From Papilionanthe hookeriana x Papilionanthe teres (taxonomy: Eukaryota; Streptophyta; Magnoliopsida; Asparagales; Orchidaceae), in NCBI GenBank assembly GCA_022702705.1, contig CM040421.1:58174740-58238739 (forward strand): DNA of 64,000 nt, written 5' to 3'. Below are positions 11,825 to 24,130 of the stretch, in pieces (the stretch's first letter is position 1; every line of letters begins with the position of its first letter). The position numbers were made by a program, and so were the translations under genes. Under the pieces are notes generated by a model that was not told the DNA's origin, searched no databases, and was given only the letters and a program-made list of their open reading frames with translations.

Positions 11825-13571
11825 TGACCCAAGGAAAAATGTTAAGAATTTCATGCATATTTTATACTGATTTTGATGATATTGCACTTTAAAGAAGGGT
11901 ATTTTTGGTGTTTTTCTGCAGGTATGAAGATTTAAGGATAATGGAGCGAAAAAATGCAAAAAGGAGTGAATTTGGAGCAAAAAGGGATAAATTATGAAAA
12001 ATTGACTTAGGGCGTCGACGACGAGGTCGTGGCGTCGACGGCGTGATTTTCCCAAGAGTTTATAATATATTTCAAGGGAGGCCGCCAACGGTGGAGGTCG
12101 AGGCCGACGACAGCGGGGCCAGTTCAAAGCAGTGTTTCTAGAAGGCCGCCGACGACGGAGCTCGAGGCCACCGACGGCGGGATCGACGGTTCTTTCACAA
12201 AATATGTTGAATGTGGACGATTTTTAAAGGGATGCTTGGAAAACCTTGGAGACTCTTTAACAACTTTAAAAAGAACCATTTTAAAATGAAAAAATGTCCT
12301 TTTTGAGTCCTCTAAAGTCACTAAGAGTTTGTAAAAAGTTCTATTAGAGTCTTCTAATAGATACTTAGTGTTCAATTGGAGAGTCCTCTAATGTCCATTG
12401 TTATTAGTGAGTGTTAAATAGTGAGTTCAAAGAGAGATATAAAGAGGAATTCTTCTAAGGATTGTAAGAGTGGAAGGGAAGTGAGAGATCTATTCTGCAT
12501 ATCGAAAGAGAATTCTGCTTAATGTTAAGAAAGGAAGAGATTCAAGTGAACTTCAAGGAGTTTGCTTGGGGAGAATTTTAAGATAATTTGTGTTTATCTA
12601 CTTTAGTTTGTAGAACTTTACTTTTATATATGAAATCTAAGTTTTATTGCATCCTCTCCATGAATTCTGAGTAGTTTTTCTGTCTTTCTCCTTGTTTTGA
12701 TATTTTTGTGAAATGATAATTTAAATTAGTGTGCCATAAAAATTTAAAAGAAGTTGTGATAATCTTTTACTTAATTCTTAATTTACTTTCAATATGGCCA
12801 ATTAAAAAGTTAAAATCTATTGAGTTTGACAACTATAGTTAAGATTACATCCGAGGTTTAGGGAGATCAAAATCCTTGGAAGCAGGGTGCAAATAAATAG
12901 GGAAATAATATTCATTGGGCGTAGAATTGGAGATTTTGGAGTTACGGGCTAAAATCCTCAATTCGGTCCTATCGTTTGGGTGCTGAAGTGTAGATGTTAG
13001 CCCTCAAGCGAGGGGAACGTGGGAGCTCTGAAGTGAGAGCCGGTATCCTCCCAGCCTAACCGCAGATTTAGTAACCAAGCATAGGGTTAGTCAATGTTCT
13101 TTATGTCTGGATCAAAGGGTAAAGAATAGGTATGCTCCTATTTGGCACAACACCATTTAAAACTAATTTTAATTATCTATTCACTTATATATCTTAAAAA
13201 AGGAGAAAGTTTCTTGCTTATATATTTGAACTTTACTTTAGTAGACTTAGTTATCTGTTAGTAGAACTAGTTTAATTAAAAACTTTAAATTATTGTCGAT
13301 TGAGTATTAGTGACAGATAGGCAAATTCGATTTAGTGTTGATTCTGAATTGATTTCTATAATCCTAGTATGTATCCTCTAAAATATTCCCTGTGGGATCG
13401 ATATCCCGGACTCCACTAGAGCCCTGTATTACTTGAGCGATGCGTATACTTGCGTTAAGGGGTAGCTCTGAGATTAAAAGAATATATTATATACTTGTTA
13501 CTAAAAGAATTAAAATTACGCTAAGTGTCTTTCGCGCAGAGTTTGTGCTTATGTGCAGAATTCCACCCTCA
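11825..13571 (+). repeat. Element B 5' LTR
   Basis: It starts TGACCCAAGGAAAAATG, the same as the 3' LTR at 63054. The end is inferred as CA at 13570-13571, seven bases before a PBS-like sequence, giving about 1.75 kb. A TATA-like GATATAAAG lies near 12436-12444. The LTR carries GC-rich modules at 12010-12180 and ends with the Athila-type block 'actccactagagccc'...'ttacttgagcgatgcg'. Confidence 0.85.
12010..12180 (+). repeat. GC-rich GCCGACGGCG modules in element B U3
   Basis: Three units (12010-12043, 12080-12120, 12143-12180) of GTCGACGGCG/GCCGACGACG type, separated by A/T-rich spacers including 'tgattttcccaagagttt'. They lie 250-430 bp upstream of the TATA-like box. Copies recur at 58238-58355, 60055-60158 and 63240-63413. 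Confidence 0.8.
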
Positions 13572-13578
13572 AGTAAAT

Positions 13579-13597
13579 TTGGCCTCGTTACGGGAAA
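13579..13597 (+). other. Degenerate primer binding site of element B
   Basis: TTGGCCTCGTTACGGGAAA resembles the Athila-type PBS complementary to tRNA-Asp (family form TGGCGCCGTTGCCGGGGA), with several changes. Its position just after the inferred LTR end supports the call. Confidence 0.55.
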
Positions 13598-13808
13598 ATA
13601 TAACATAATTAGAGTAACAGACGATTTAGGATTGTTATAAAACTTTTTAATATAATTGAAACTTATTTAGTTAATTATTTTGCTGTGTACTGATTTCGAT
13701 TGTATGTGTAAATTTGGTTCTGAAAATCTTATACCCAATGATTCAGAATTAGAATGAACTGTTAGGAGAATTAGAAAACTAAGAAAAGAACCTATAAATT
13801 CTGAAACA

Positions 13809-15388
13809 ATGGAAAGCAACGTAAATAACCAAAGAATAGAAAATGAACATCAATCTAGACCATTAAGAGATTACGCTAACCCTACATTAGATGAAATTCA
13901 TTTAACTATCCAAAATCTTGATGTAGCTGCTAATTCATTAGAGCTTAAACCTGCAATTATCCAAATGGTACAAAACAATCAATTTGGTGGAACTTCAAAT
14001 GAAGATCCTAATTTACATCTAGTAAGTTTCTTAGAACATTGTGCTACTTTTAAGTACGACAGTGTTTGATGATACTGTCAGACTTAGATTTTTTTCTTTT
14101 TCACTAAGGGATAAGGCTAAGGCTTGGTTAAATTCGTTAGCACCTGGATCTATTAGAACTTGGGGAGAACTTTCACAAAAATGCTTATCGAAATATTTTC
14201 CACCATCTAAGACTACTAAGCTTAGAAATGATATCACATCTTTCAATTAGTATGAGAGAGAATCGATATATGAATCTTGGGAAATATGTAAAGAACTTCT
14301 TAGGAAGTGTCCACATCATGCTTTACCAGATTGGTTAATTATTCAAACATTTTATAATGGATTAGTAGGATCTCTTAGATCTATTATTGACGCTGCTGCT
14401 GGTGAATCACTAATGTCTAAACCTTTTGAAGAAGCCTATGCGTTAATAGAACAAATAGCTACTATTAATTTTCAATGGCCTGTTGAAAGGGTAATTACTA
14501 AAAGAGTAGCCAATATTCATAATTCTGATGCTTTAACTATGATAGTTTCTCAAATTGTTGCTCTTTTAAAGAAAATAGATCAATACGGAATGAATCGTTC
14601 TCAAACACCTCCAGTGTTAGAAGAAAATTCATTATGACAAATTGTAGATGCTCAATCTTCATATGAAACTATAAATTAATAAATAATAGACAAAATAACC
14701 CTTATTCAAACTATTATAATCCAGGTTGGAAAAATCATCCAAACTTTAATTGTAATAACTAAGGTAATGCAAATCCTGTTAATCCACAGTGGAGGAACAA
14801 TCTTGTGAACCACCCATTAAGAAATATAAACAACCAGGATAATTCTAATTATAGACCTTCTAATCCACCAAGTTTTTATAATAATTCACAATTTAAGGAG
14901 AAGAGGTTATTTATGGAAGAATTAGTTTTGAATACAGTTAATCAATTATAAGGTCAAGGAGATGCTATTAAAAATATAGAAAACTAATTAGGGCAAATTG
15001 CTACCGCACTAAGCAATAGACCTGTTGGAACTTTACCTAGCAATGTTGAAGTAAATCCAAAAGATCAAGGAAAAGAACAAATTAAGGTTATTCAATTGAG
15101 AAGTGGAAAAGAGTTAGAAATAAGAGTTCAAAAAGAAACTGTAGTTGAAAAGGAAAAAGAAGAAACTGAAGGAGAAAACGAAAGTTTATATCCTGATTTT
15201 CCTCTGAAACCTATGAAAATTACTCTTGAAAAATCTCCACCACCATTTCCTCAAAGACTAAAGCAACAAGATAAAGAAAAAAGATTTTCTAAATTCTTAG
15301 ACATTTTGAAAAAATTGTCAATAAATATTCCTTTTGTTGAAGCTTTGGAACAAATGCCTGATTATGTTAAATTCATGAAGGTTATACT
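13809..15388 (+). pseudogene. gag: Element B gag, broken and cut at its 3' end by element C
   Basis: Capsid-forming Gag of an Athila-like element. The start is ATG 13809 (MESNVNNQRIENEHQ). The retrotransposon-gag core follows (SLRDKAKAWLNSLAPGSI around 14101-14150; CPHHALPDWLIIQTFYNGL around 14310), then the Athila-type Asn-rich segment and the proline-rich PPPFPQRLKQQDKEKRF near 15240. A frame change near 14050 and in-frame stops near 14250 and 14637-14990 break it. The reading ends at 15388, where C inserted, and continues at 54441 in protease. The downstream part matches C's gag closely, so the family call is firm. Confidence 0.9.
15384..15388 (+). other. Target-site duplication of element C, left copy (ATACT)
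   Basis: ATACT at 15384-15388 is repeated at 54436-54440, directly outside the TG...CA ends of C. Removing one copy together with C rejoins B's reading frame between gag and protease. Confidence 0.9.
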
Positions 15389-15678
15389 TGATGCGATGCG
15401 ACTTTAAATATGCTTTAAAATACAAGAATTTGATACCACTTTTTAGAAGATTTAATTCCTGACAAATGGCTTCAAAAACTTGATGTGCGAGGTTTACTTT
15501 ATTATTTTATTAGATTTAATTATTGTAAAAGTCACAATTTTAAACGCAAGTATATGTATCGTTCAAGTAATACAGGGCTCTAGTGGAGTCCTGGTTATCG
15601 ATCCCACAGGGATAATAAAAATAAAAAGTAAAAATATATAAGTAATAATTTGAAATTTTCTTATGCAATTATATATAC

Positions 15679-15680
<2 letters not shown>

Positions 15681-15755
<75 letters not shown>

Positions 15756-15782
15756 TACACATATATATATATATATATATAT
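15681..15782. repeat. TA microsatellite inside element C LTR
   Basis: About 100 bp of nearly pure TA. The right LTR has only ~26 bp of TA at the same place (52880-52906), so the tract changed length after insertion. The 65-aa Ile/Tyr ORF across it is not a gene. Confidence 0.95.
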
Positions 15783-16758
15783 TCAAATTTAATTAACTAA
15801 TAACTTTTACTAAAAGAAAGTAAGCGATAAGCGAGAAAGTAAAGTAAACAGTAATTAAAATTCAATGTAATTATAAAAATGACTTTCTCCTTTTTCAACT
15901 AATCCAAGAATTATAGATTAATTATCTTTTGTAGGGAATTAAGATTATAATATTGTGCCAAATAGAAACATTCCTATTCTTTACCCTTTGGTCCAGGTGC
16001 AAAGAACATTGACTAATCTATAGTAAGGCTAAGGATGTGTTATTAGTAGAATGGGTTAATCTAGGCTCACACTTCTAGATGTTAAGGGGTGGCTATGGTC
16101 AGCCCTACCAGTAACCCTTTACCTTTCTATAAACTATATTATTAGAATTTAGTCTGTCACTCTAAAAACTAATTAATTCTACGCCCAATAAATAATATAT
16201 TCCTATTTATTTGCACTTCACCTTAAACAATTCGGGTATAGCCTGCGATTACCTAAGAATTCATGTAATATATACTAAATAAGAATTTATCTCCTGATAG
16301 GTCTCAAAATTCTTTAACAGGTTTTAACAAATTAAATGACCAATTTAAAAAGTAAACTATGATCAAGTATTAATATCATCACAATATTTTAAAATATTTT
16401 ATATTTAATTCTCCTACGAAATTTAATTAATTTATAATCTTTTCATAGTTGAAAGGAGAAAGATAACTAACTACTCAGAACTCATTAAAATAACACAACA
16501 AAACATATTTATAAAACTTTGAACCAAAGTACAAATACTTATCTGAAGTGTTCCTTCAAGAGCTCCGTTGACTTCTACTGACTCCAACACAATAATGAAA
16601 GGCTCCAACAGCAATTACACACAATAAATGCTCAAAATAAACTCACTAGATACAAAATAAAGTGGCACCTTAAGTATGGAAGAGACTAAAATAGGCTAAA
16701 ATGGGTATGTGTACTAAGAGGGGGGGTTTTGGTGTGATTTTCTCTGTAGAATGGGCTC

Positions 16759-16768
16759 CTATTTATAG
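16759..16768 (-). promoter_or_regulatory. TATA box of element C 3' LTR
   Basis: On the - strand CTATAAATAG sits within GAGCTCTATAAATAGGAG, ~540 nt into the LTR. The other LTR keeps TATAAAT at 53882-53888. It marks the probable RNA start region for C. Confidence 0.75.
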
Positions 16769-16851
16769 AGCTCTGAATTTGACCAGGGGTTGCTTAAGGC
16801 ACATCTTCAAAATATGTCCAAATTCAATGTATCTTCTAGAAGGTAACCGTC

Positions 16852-17127
16852 GCCCCTAGGCGCCGGGATCTGGCGCCTAGGCGCCGGACTCCGTGACCAT
16901 GTCGTTCGCACCTCTTCACTTTAAGTCGCACCTCTTCACGATCCAGACCATTTCCTTGTGTCCAAATACATTGTATCACATGTCCTGTATATTAGGAGTA
17001 ACTTCCAGGCTTCTAGAAGCTCCAATAACTGCTTAACACTGTCAAAATAACTACCCAAAGTCATCAAAAAATCTTGACAGCGTCTGTATCGAACTGGCGC
17101 TTAGGCGCCGGACTCTGGCACCAGGTC
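16852..17127 (-). repeat. GGCGCCTAGGCGCC palindrome modules in element C U3
   Basis: Two pairs of units: 16852-16890 (two CTAGGCGCC-type units) and 17095-17127 (GGCGCTTAGGCGCC plus a decayed second unit). They lie upstream of the TATA box on the - strand. They match 53972-54253 in the other LTR, and the same palindrome occurs before C's accessory ORFs (46704-46717, 47610-47706). Confidence 0.8.
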
Positions 17128-17307
17128 AATAATTCCAAAAATTGCTCCATAAGCTCCATTTTTGCTCCTTTTTGCTCAATTTTTCCTTCTTGGACTCTTT
17201 TTAACCATCTACATTCAAAAACATGAAAATACCTTTCATTAAAGCATAATATCCTTAAGAATTGAATCATAAATAAGGCATAAAAATGGGTACTTTTAGA
17301 TAGATCA

Positions 17308-17345
17308 AATTCCCCCAAACTTAAACGTTACTTGTCCTCAAGTAA
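17308..17345 (-). other. Polypurine tract and conserved pre-LTR motif of element C
   Basis: On the - strand ACTTGAGGACAAGTAACG, then TTAAGTTTGGGGGAATT, run directly into the LTR start TGATC. Element B has the same arrangement at 63019-63053. The purine run primes plus-strand DNA synthesis. Confidence 0.85.
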
Positions 17346-18623
17346 CCCTTTTAATTACATAAAATAAATAACATTTGGAATGAAGTTAAAATATTTAAGA
17401 TTCCTTATAAGTTTTGGTTTTATAAATTTTTTAGCAAATTATTAACCCAATTTCACTAATTAAATTTAATTTTAAGAATTAAAGAACGTTTAACTACCAA
17501 ATCATAAGACTTCCAATTTTTTATTTATTTCAAGAATAATTGTAATTGATCATATCAAGTTCACATAGAAAATTTAGAAGAAAAAGATTTTCATGAAACA
17601 TTTTTCTAGTAAAAATATATGTACATAGAAATTAAGTTAAAAATGTAATTAGTTTTCTTAATATAAGATAATTCAAGTGAAGCCAATTTTTGATTAGGCA
17701 TTTCCTCAAGTTTCTCCTCACTTTTTTTTAAGTGAGGATTACTATTTTTGGATAGCCCGTTAATGATTTTGAACTTCACTATCCTTAACTTATTTTCAAA
17801 AACTTATACATTTTTACTTAATGAATATGACATTAATAATTTATTATTTTTCAAAACTTATTTCAATCTTTTCTTTTTCAAGCAATAATCTTGATTCCTT
17901 AGTATTTCAAAAATACAATTCTCTTCACTATAAATAAAAAAATTTTGTTCTTATTATTTTTTAAGCTAAATAATTCTATTCTTAAAATCAACCAAATTTT
18001 TTGAAATTTTAGTTAAGTTTACTAAATTATTTATAAATTCAAAAAATTTAGGTAATCTTAAACAGATTTTTCATTCCTTATGTTATGTTAATATATTTTT
18101 AAAGAAAATATTAGTTCTTTAAGGACAAATAATATTTAAATTTGATAAATATTTTTCCTACCCCAAACTTCAGCTTTAGTATAAATATGAATCATGAAAT
18201 TTTCTAAAGCATGAGAGAAAGAAATAAACAGGAATTAATCTAAGTATAACAATGATGTAATAAGGAAAAACTAACCTCTACTTCTACACATGCTTCAATA
18301 TGAATATAACAGAAATGATTAAGCATATATAGAAAAGTTTTGCAGAGCAGGAGTTAATTAAAAAATTTTCTTTCTTCCCTTTTTTTTAGAACATGCAAAT
18401 TACTAACTATTCATGAACACTAAACAGTGGGCTGAAATAGAAATAAACTTTTATAGAAATTCATTCACATCTCAGTCTTAAACACAAATCAGATAAGCTA
18501 AGAAACAGTTTTAACATAAAAAGTTCACAACAACACTAACAAATAACATCACAATAAATAGTATAAGAAATAAGAAAACACTCTAAAATTAGAATCAATA
18601 AACTCTAGATATAAATCAAGCTA
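17346..18623 (-). other. Element C 3' untranslated region
   Basis: About 1.3 kb of AT-rich DNA between the accessory ORF stop (18624-18626) and the polypurine tract. I see no coding potential, only poly-T/poly-A stretches. B has an equivalent region at 61657-63018. Confidence 0.7.
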
Positions 18624-19071
18624 CTAATCACTGTCTGTAGCTTCATCATCATCATCACCAAAAGAGAACTCCATATCCTTAGGATCAACATAGGGTGAAA
18701 ATCGGGACAAGTAGTGAATCGAACATCATGCTCTCCCTTCGTAAATCTCACTAAAGACTCTGAATACTCAACATCATAATCACTCTTTCTTTGTGTATAC
18801 TCAGAAAGGTGATCAATCTTCTTGTCTATGGTATCTACTCTGCAGTGAGTTAAGAATAACTCATGCTGCTGTTCTATGAACTAATCATGCATGGTTTCCC
18901 AAAATGTAGATAATGGCTCATCAAAAGTAGATGATCTAGAAGTAAAAGCTCTACCTGAAGTAGGTAATGAACCAGCAGGTGCAGTAGAACTCTTACCTTG
19001 CAATCGATCATAAATGCTGACACTCTCTCTTCCTATAGGCTTCGTCGACTTGAGCTTTTCCTCAGAAGGCT
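18624..19071 (-). pseudogene. Element C accessory ORF copy 2, C-terminal half (after E insertion)
   Basis: This is the continuation of the ORF that begins at 46329 on the - strand; E inserted between the halves with TSD AGGCT. It reads through EEKLKSTKPIGRESVSIYDR, then a Ser/Thr-rich stretch, then a helical/coiled-coil-like stretch (FIEQQHELFLTHCRVDTIDK) after one in-frame TAG. It ends with an acidic tail (FGDDDDEATDSD) and stop at 18624-18626; one frame change lies near 18700. It is equivalent to the C-terminal halves of B's accessory ORFs. Function unknown. Confidence 0.75.
19067..19071 (+). other. Target-site duplication of element E, left copy (AGGCT)
   Basis: AGGCT at 19067-19071 recurs at 45616-45620, directly flanking the TGTTGACC...GCCGACA ends. 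This fixes the limits of E. Confidence 0.92.
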
Positions 19072-21462
19072 TGTTGACCTCATTTTTGGTGAGGTCTTCT
19101 CTTCTTCTCTTTAGTACTTAGGATCTAGCCTTAGGCTTTTCCTTTGACTATCCTAGAGGATTAGAATTGGGACCCACCACTTAGAAATTCAAACCACTTC
19201 CTAACTCCCTGCAAACTCCACAAACTTGATTGTAGATCCCTAATCACCTAGAGGGTTGAAATTAGATGTGGAAGTTTAAAGGATGAGTTCCCATAGGACT
19301 CTTTGGCCTTAGGATCGCCCTGGTGGCTCCGGTCCAGTGAAGGGGCTGACTTACACACACACTACACCTATACACTACACTTTCACACACCTCTTAAAAC
19401 CACACCCATACCCAATTTGACCTCCCGACTCATGAAGGTGATTCACATGGATGGTCCTTAACCCCTAAGCCCTTAGCTAAGAGGTTAGGAACAACATAAG
19501 TGGATGCCTCAAATGAGTCACTTCATGGCTAATGTGGGCTTGATATGGCTTCATGGCTCAACCAAAATGATTTCATTCCACTTACATTCACCCAATCTTC
19601 AATTTTCCAAATTTTCAATTTTTGACCCCGGAACCCTACACCCGCTAACTCTACCCAAAACCCTGAAACCCCCAAAATTTGCAAAATCACCTAAATTACC
19701 CAAAATTCTCCAAAATCAATCCTAAACATTGCCTCACCAATCAAATTGATCATCCATAGCCAAAAATACCAAAAATTCCAAAAATACCTCCCAATACCTC
19801 CCAATACCCTCCAAATACCCTCCAAATACCCAAAATGCCCCTCTTAGCAAAAAAATCCAAAAATTCAAAAAATTCCCAGAAAATTCCAGACAATCCCAAA
19901 TATTCCCAATTTCATTTTGTTCAACTACACCATGGGCGAATTTTGTCAATTTACCCCACTTTTATCAAAACCCCCAATTTGACCCATTTTAACCCAAAAT
20001 GAACCCAATGTCAAACCAAACCTACCAAATTGACCCAAATTCTGGTCCAATTCAATTCTAAACTTCAATTCAACATCCCCAACACCAATCTAGACCAAAT
20101 CCAAGTCCAATTTGATTGACATTTGGATACAATTTCACTTTTGGCCTTAAAGCCCAATTTGGACCCATGGCCCAAACTTAGCCCAAACTAACCCAATTCA
20201 ACTCCAATTAACCCCAAATCTTTTCTAAACCTTCCTTAACATCCCCACAAACAAAACACTAACATGATTTGCCCAAAATTTAGACCCAAACCCCACTCAA
20301 ATTCAACCCAAAGCTAAAAGGCCCAATTTTGACCTAAACCCAAACCTAACCCAAATAAGCCCAAACCCCAAAATCAAAACCCAACCAAAGCCAAAACCTC
20401 TTTGAAACACTCCCATAAACATTTCCCAACATTTATTTTACATCAATTTCAACCCTAGCCCAACATTGACCCAAGTTAGCCCAATTTGACCTATATTGGC
20501 CCATTCACCAAAGAGGTCCAAATCCAACCCAAACCTAGCCCAAACACTTCAAATTTATTCCAAATCATTCATGAAACATTCCTAAACTAAATTCAACACT
20601 TATTGGATCCAATCCTTTGCAAAATTCTCATTCTAAAATAAAAAAAAACCCACTTCCCTAAATCACTTTAAAAGCCCACCTTCACTAAATTTCAAAGGCC
20701 CAAAGCCCACATGACAATCTTATATCATCATCCATTGGATGGAACCATCTCCTAAGTTCTAAACCCATGATAAAATAAATCCAAATTAAGCCATGTGCCA
20801 AATCCCATCAAATCACTCCTAAATTACCAAAATTTCCAAATTCCATTTTCATGAAATCGACCAAGCTTTTCCCCAAGCCAAAGACAAGCCATGAAGCCAC
20901 ATGCAAGCCATGGACAAGTCACATGAAATCATGGGAGGTTTGACATGTGATCAAGCCATTAATGGCAAAAGGAGGAGCCTCTTTTAAGCCCCCTTAAAAA
21001 GGTTTTAACCCTTTTAATGCTTCACCTTAATCCATGATTAATCAAAATATTCATGGATGGTGACCTCTCTACCCTTTTCTAGCCGATTCACTCGATCCTC
21101 CCTCAGCCCAAATCATCCATGGAAGGGTGCACCAAACCCAAAATGGTGGGTTGACCCATTTGGACCCAAAATGAGCCTCTCCCCATACCATTTTAATCCA
21201 AACCCTTTACACATGTCCATGGCCAATTGATTGCACAAACCTCCAACCCCGACCCACCCGGACTCGAGGGTGACCCATGCTCGCCGGCCAGCCCGCCCGG
21301 GTCGCCGGAAAATACCATGGCCGAGACCTCGGGAGGAGCCAAACTTTGGAATTCCACCTCGCCGAGTTGCCCCATGCTCAATGGCCACCATGGCCGTTCT
21401 TCCCTTGACCTAAGCAAGTCGATCCCAAGCCCTAACTCCCCCGGAGAGCCTCCAGCCATGCC

Positions 21463-21472
21463 TATTTAAACA
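21463..21472 (+). promoter_or_regulatory. Putative TATA box of element E LTR
   Basis: CTATTTAAAC in a GC-rich context (GCCTATTTAAACACCACC). The 3' LTR has the same sequence at about 41812-41821; the LTR at 4795 has lost it. If used, U3 would be ~2.4 kb and R-U5 ~4.7 kb. Confidence 0.5.
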
Positions 21473-21887
21473 CCACCCCCTCTCGGCCATGAGAGGTGCC
21501 GAACCAAACCTTAAGGAAACTCGCCAAAATCATTCCGCATCACTCTCCACACATAGAGCACTTGATCCCCACCGAATTCCACCCAATTCCCTCCAACTGA
21601 GCTCAATTTCGAGCTCAAACTTTAGCCCAAAAACCAGGACACTTCTTCACAGTGGATCAATCTTCAAATCGACCGGTCCTACACCTTCACTGCACCAAGA
21701 GGAGAAGTTTCCCACCGAAAGCCCCATCCCCGGGCCACCTAGTTGTTCCAGCCTCCAAGCTTTGTGATCGGCTGTGGTCACTTTCATAGCTGGGACAATT
21801 CACTGTGCCAAGGGACTTCATCCGGAGCTTACTTGGACCCAATCGAAGGTGACACAACTCTCGCATCGAAGCTTCACTTCTCCGAGC

Positions 21888-21897
21888 AAAGGTATGA
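21888..21897 (+). other. Candidate splice donor in element E leader
   Basis: CAAAG|GTATGA in 'gagcaaaggtatgaact'. The same CAAAGGTATG is kept at ~7585 and ~42244 in the other LTR copies while the sequence around it varies. It would be a donor for joining the leader to downstream acceptors such as 35299. Inference only. Confidence 0.35.
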
Positions 21898-22039
21898 ACT
21901 CATTCTTCTTCCCGAGCTTACAGAGATTCTCCATTTAATTTGAATCAATTTCAATGCATGTTTACCGTATGGATGTATTCGTCTCTTCAAGACGAATTCA
22001 TAGAGCATAAGAACATGAAAATCCGTTGAGAATAGAGTG

Positions 22040-22270
22040 AGAAATTAGGGTTAGAAGGTTGACGGTCACGGGTGCACACCAGTCGTAGACGATGACCAGG
22101 AGCCGTTGGATCGCGCATGTATCGAGCGGACGGTTCAGATTGCGCCGGACCAAGGAATGTTACGTGAACCGCGGGTCCCGTGACGGCTGACTCGGATGGC
22201 GGCGCCCAATCACAGCGCGACACGTACCCCCTCTCGGAGTCGCCGAGGCCGACACGGCGCCGCGTGGATA
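22040..22270 (+). other. CpG-rich block in element E LTR
   Basis: A short CpG-dense stretch (for example 'gcggcgccc', 'acggcgccgcgtggataag') in otherwise AT-rich DNA. It is present at 7757-7970 in another copy and partly deleted in the 3' LTR (42410-42570). Possible enhancer or methylation target; no ORF. Confidence 0.5.
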
Positions 22271-23854
22271 AGTAGAAAAATAGGGATTTTCTGATTTATT
22301 TAATTCCCTAAACTTCAAAAATTCATAACTTTGTGTAGAAAAATCGGAAAAATAAAATAAAAATACCCTCTTGCTCGATGAACAAAGGAGAATAATGTGG
22401 AAAAGAAATCATTTAATTTCATCCAAGTATTTTATTTTTAATGATTTATTTACCCTCTCGCATTGTTTTAATTCTCCATGCATATAGGAAATTCACCATG
22501 GCATGAGACCATAGGGCTTTCGAAGCCTCGAATTTGGGAACATTCCCCGAATTTTCCAAAGTCGGAGGCCATCCCTATGAGATGTTATTGATTTTTCAAA
22601 TTCATGTTACTATTTTGAGTATTTTAAATCCAATAATTAGCATGTTGTGAAATAAATTCTAAGAAAATTTGGTGATATTTCCTATGACCAGAGGACCCTA
22701 GGAAAAATAGGTTTTGAATTAATTCACTTGGAATAACCCTAATTGGCTTAAACACCCTAAATAGGTTCTTAATTAATTAGAGCTAATCATACATCAAATT
22801 GACTTGAAATCAATTCTCCACTGACCTTTAGGATCAGAGGAACCCACCATAAAAATTTGAGGCCAATTGGACTTGGTTAGCCCTATCAAATGGGTTGATT
22901 AAGCCATTTAGCCAATTTAAACTTTAAAAATTCATAACTTTCAAAATACTTTTCAAAAATTCACCAAATTGGCTTTGGAGTCTCTCTGATATTAGGGGAA
23001 TTTAAAAAAAATTAAAATTTCAATTTTCTAAAAAAGTTGATTTTTTGTATTATTTTAATATTTTAATAATTAAAAATAATAAAAATCACAAAAATAATAA
23101 AATTCACCAAAATGTCACATTTTGAATTTTAATCATTTAGGAACAAACCCCATATTTTTCCTAGGTCTCTATGATGAGTTATTAAATTTTAAAGCCCTAG
23201 GGTAATTTTAAAATAAAAAAAATGTATTTTCTAGCATTTCTATTAAAATAATTCTAATAAATCAAAGAAAAATTAGAAAATTATAAAAATTGATTCTCTG
23301 ATTTCCTTAATATCAAAGAGATTTTTGAAAAATATAAAATTCATTTTTCAAACTTTATTTTATTTTTAAATTAATTAATACTCCAAAACTCAAAATAATT
23401 ATAATAAAAGAAATATAATTCAAAAAATCACCAAAATTGGTCCAAGTGGTCCTCTAGTCATTAGGAATGTCCCATAATTTTCTTAAGGACAGAAACTTTC
23501 CCTTGGTCATATTATTAAATTTTCCTTGGAAATCCTTATTTTCCACCAAAAATAATTACATAAATAAATTAAATACAGAAAAATCACATTTTCTCCTCTA
23601 ATGTCTTTATTGACATATGAGTGAAGTGACATAAAAATTTAAAATTCATTTGAGCTCAATTTAGTGAGTTATGAAATTATTAAGCTTGAAGGGCAAAATG
23701 GTAATTAAAATTTTAACCCCTAATTAAAACTTTAGGCTTAATAAAATGAAAAGGTAAAATATTTGATCTTAATCTGATTTGGATGATTGAAATTTAAATA
23801 ATTAAAGGGTAGAAACCTATTAAACAATTCAACAATAATTGAAATGAACTTTAA

Positions 23855-24130
23855 TTAAATTAAACTAAATTAAAACACATTAAATTAAATTAAATTAAAT
23901 CAAATTAAAATTTAAATTAAATTAAATTAAATTAAAAAAATTAAATTAAATTAAATTAAATTAAATTAAATTAAATTAAATTAAATTAAATTAAATTAAA
24001 TTAAATTAAATTAAATTAAATCAAATCAAATTAAATTAAATTAAATCATATTATATTAAATTAACTCGAAATTAAATTAAATTAAATCACATTAAATTAA
24101 GTTACATCAAATTAAATTAAATTAAATATA
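23855..24130 (+). repeat. ATTAA array in element E 5' LTR
   Basis: Almost pure ATTAA/AAATT pentamers. Compared with the 3' LTR, ~260 bp just before the array is missing, probably by slippage or recombination between pentamers. Confidence 0.85.

Larger units (their letters stand above)
15389..17307 (-). repeat. Element C 3' LTR (complete)
   Basis: Read on the - strand it starts TGATCTATCTAAAAGTACCC and ends GTCGCATCGCATCA, 1919 bp. It is collinear with the right LTR at 52836-54435. It contains GC palindrome modules, a TATA box and a TA microsatellite. The block rc of 'ttcaagtaatacagggctc' (15560-15585) matches the 3' part of the B and A LTRs, showing that the three families share ancestry. 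Confidence 0.9.

Noticed and set aside
15563..15760. 65-aa Ile/Tyr-rich ORF
   Set aside because: Pure translation of a TA microsatellite.
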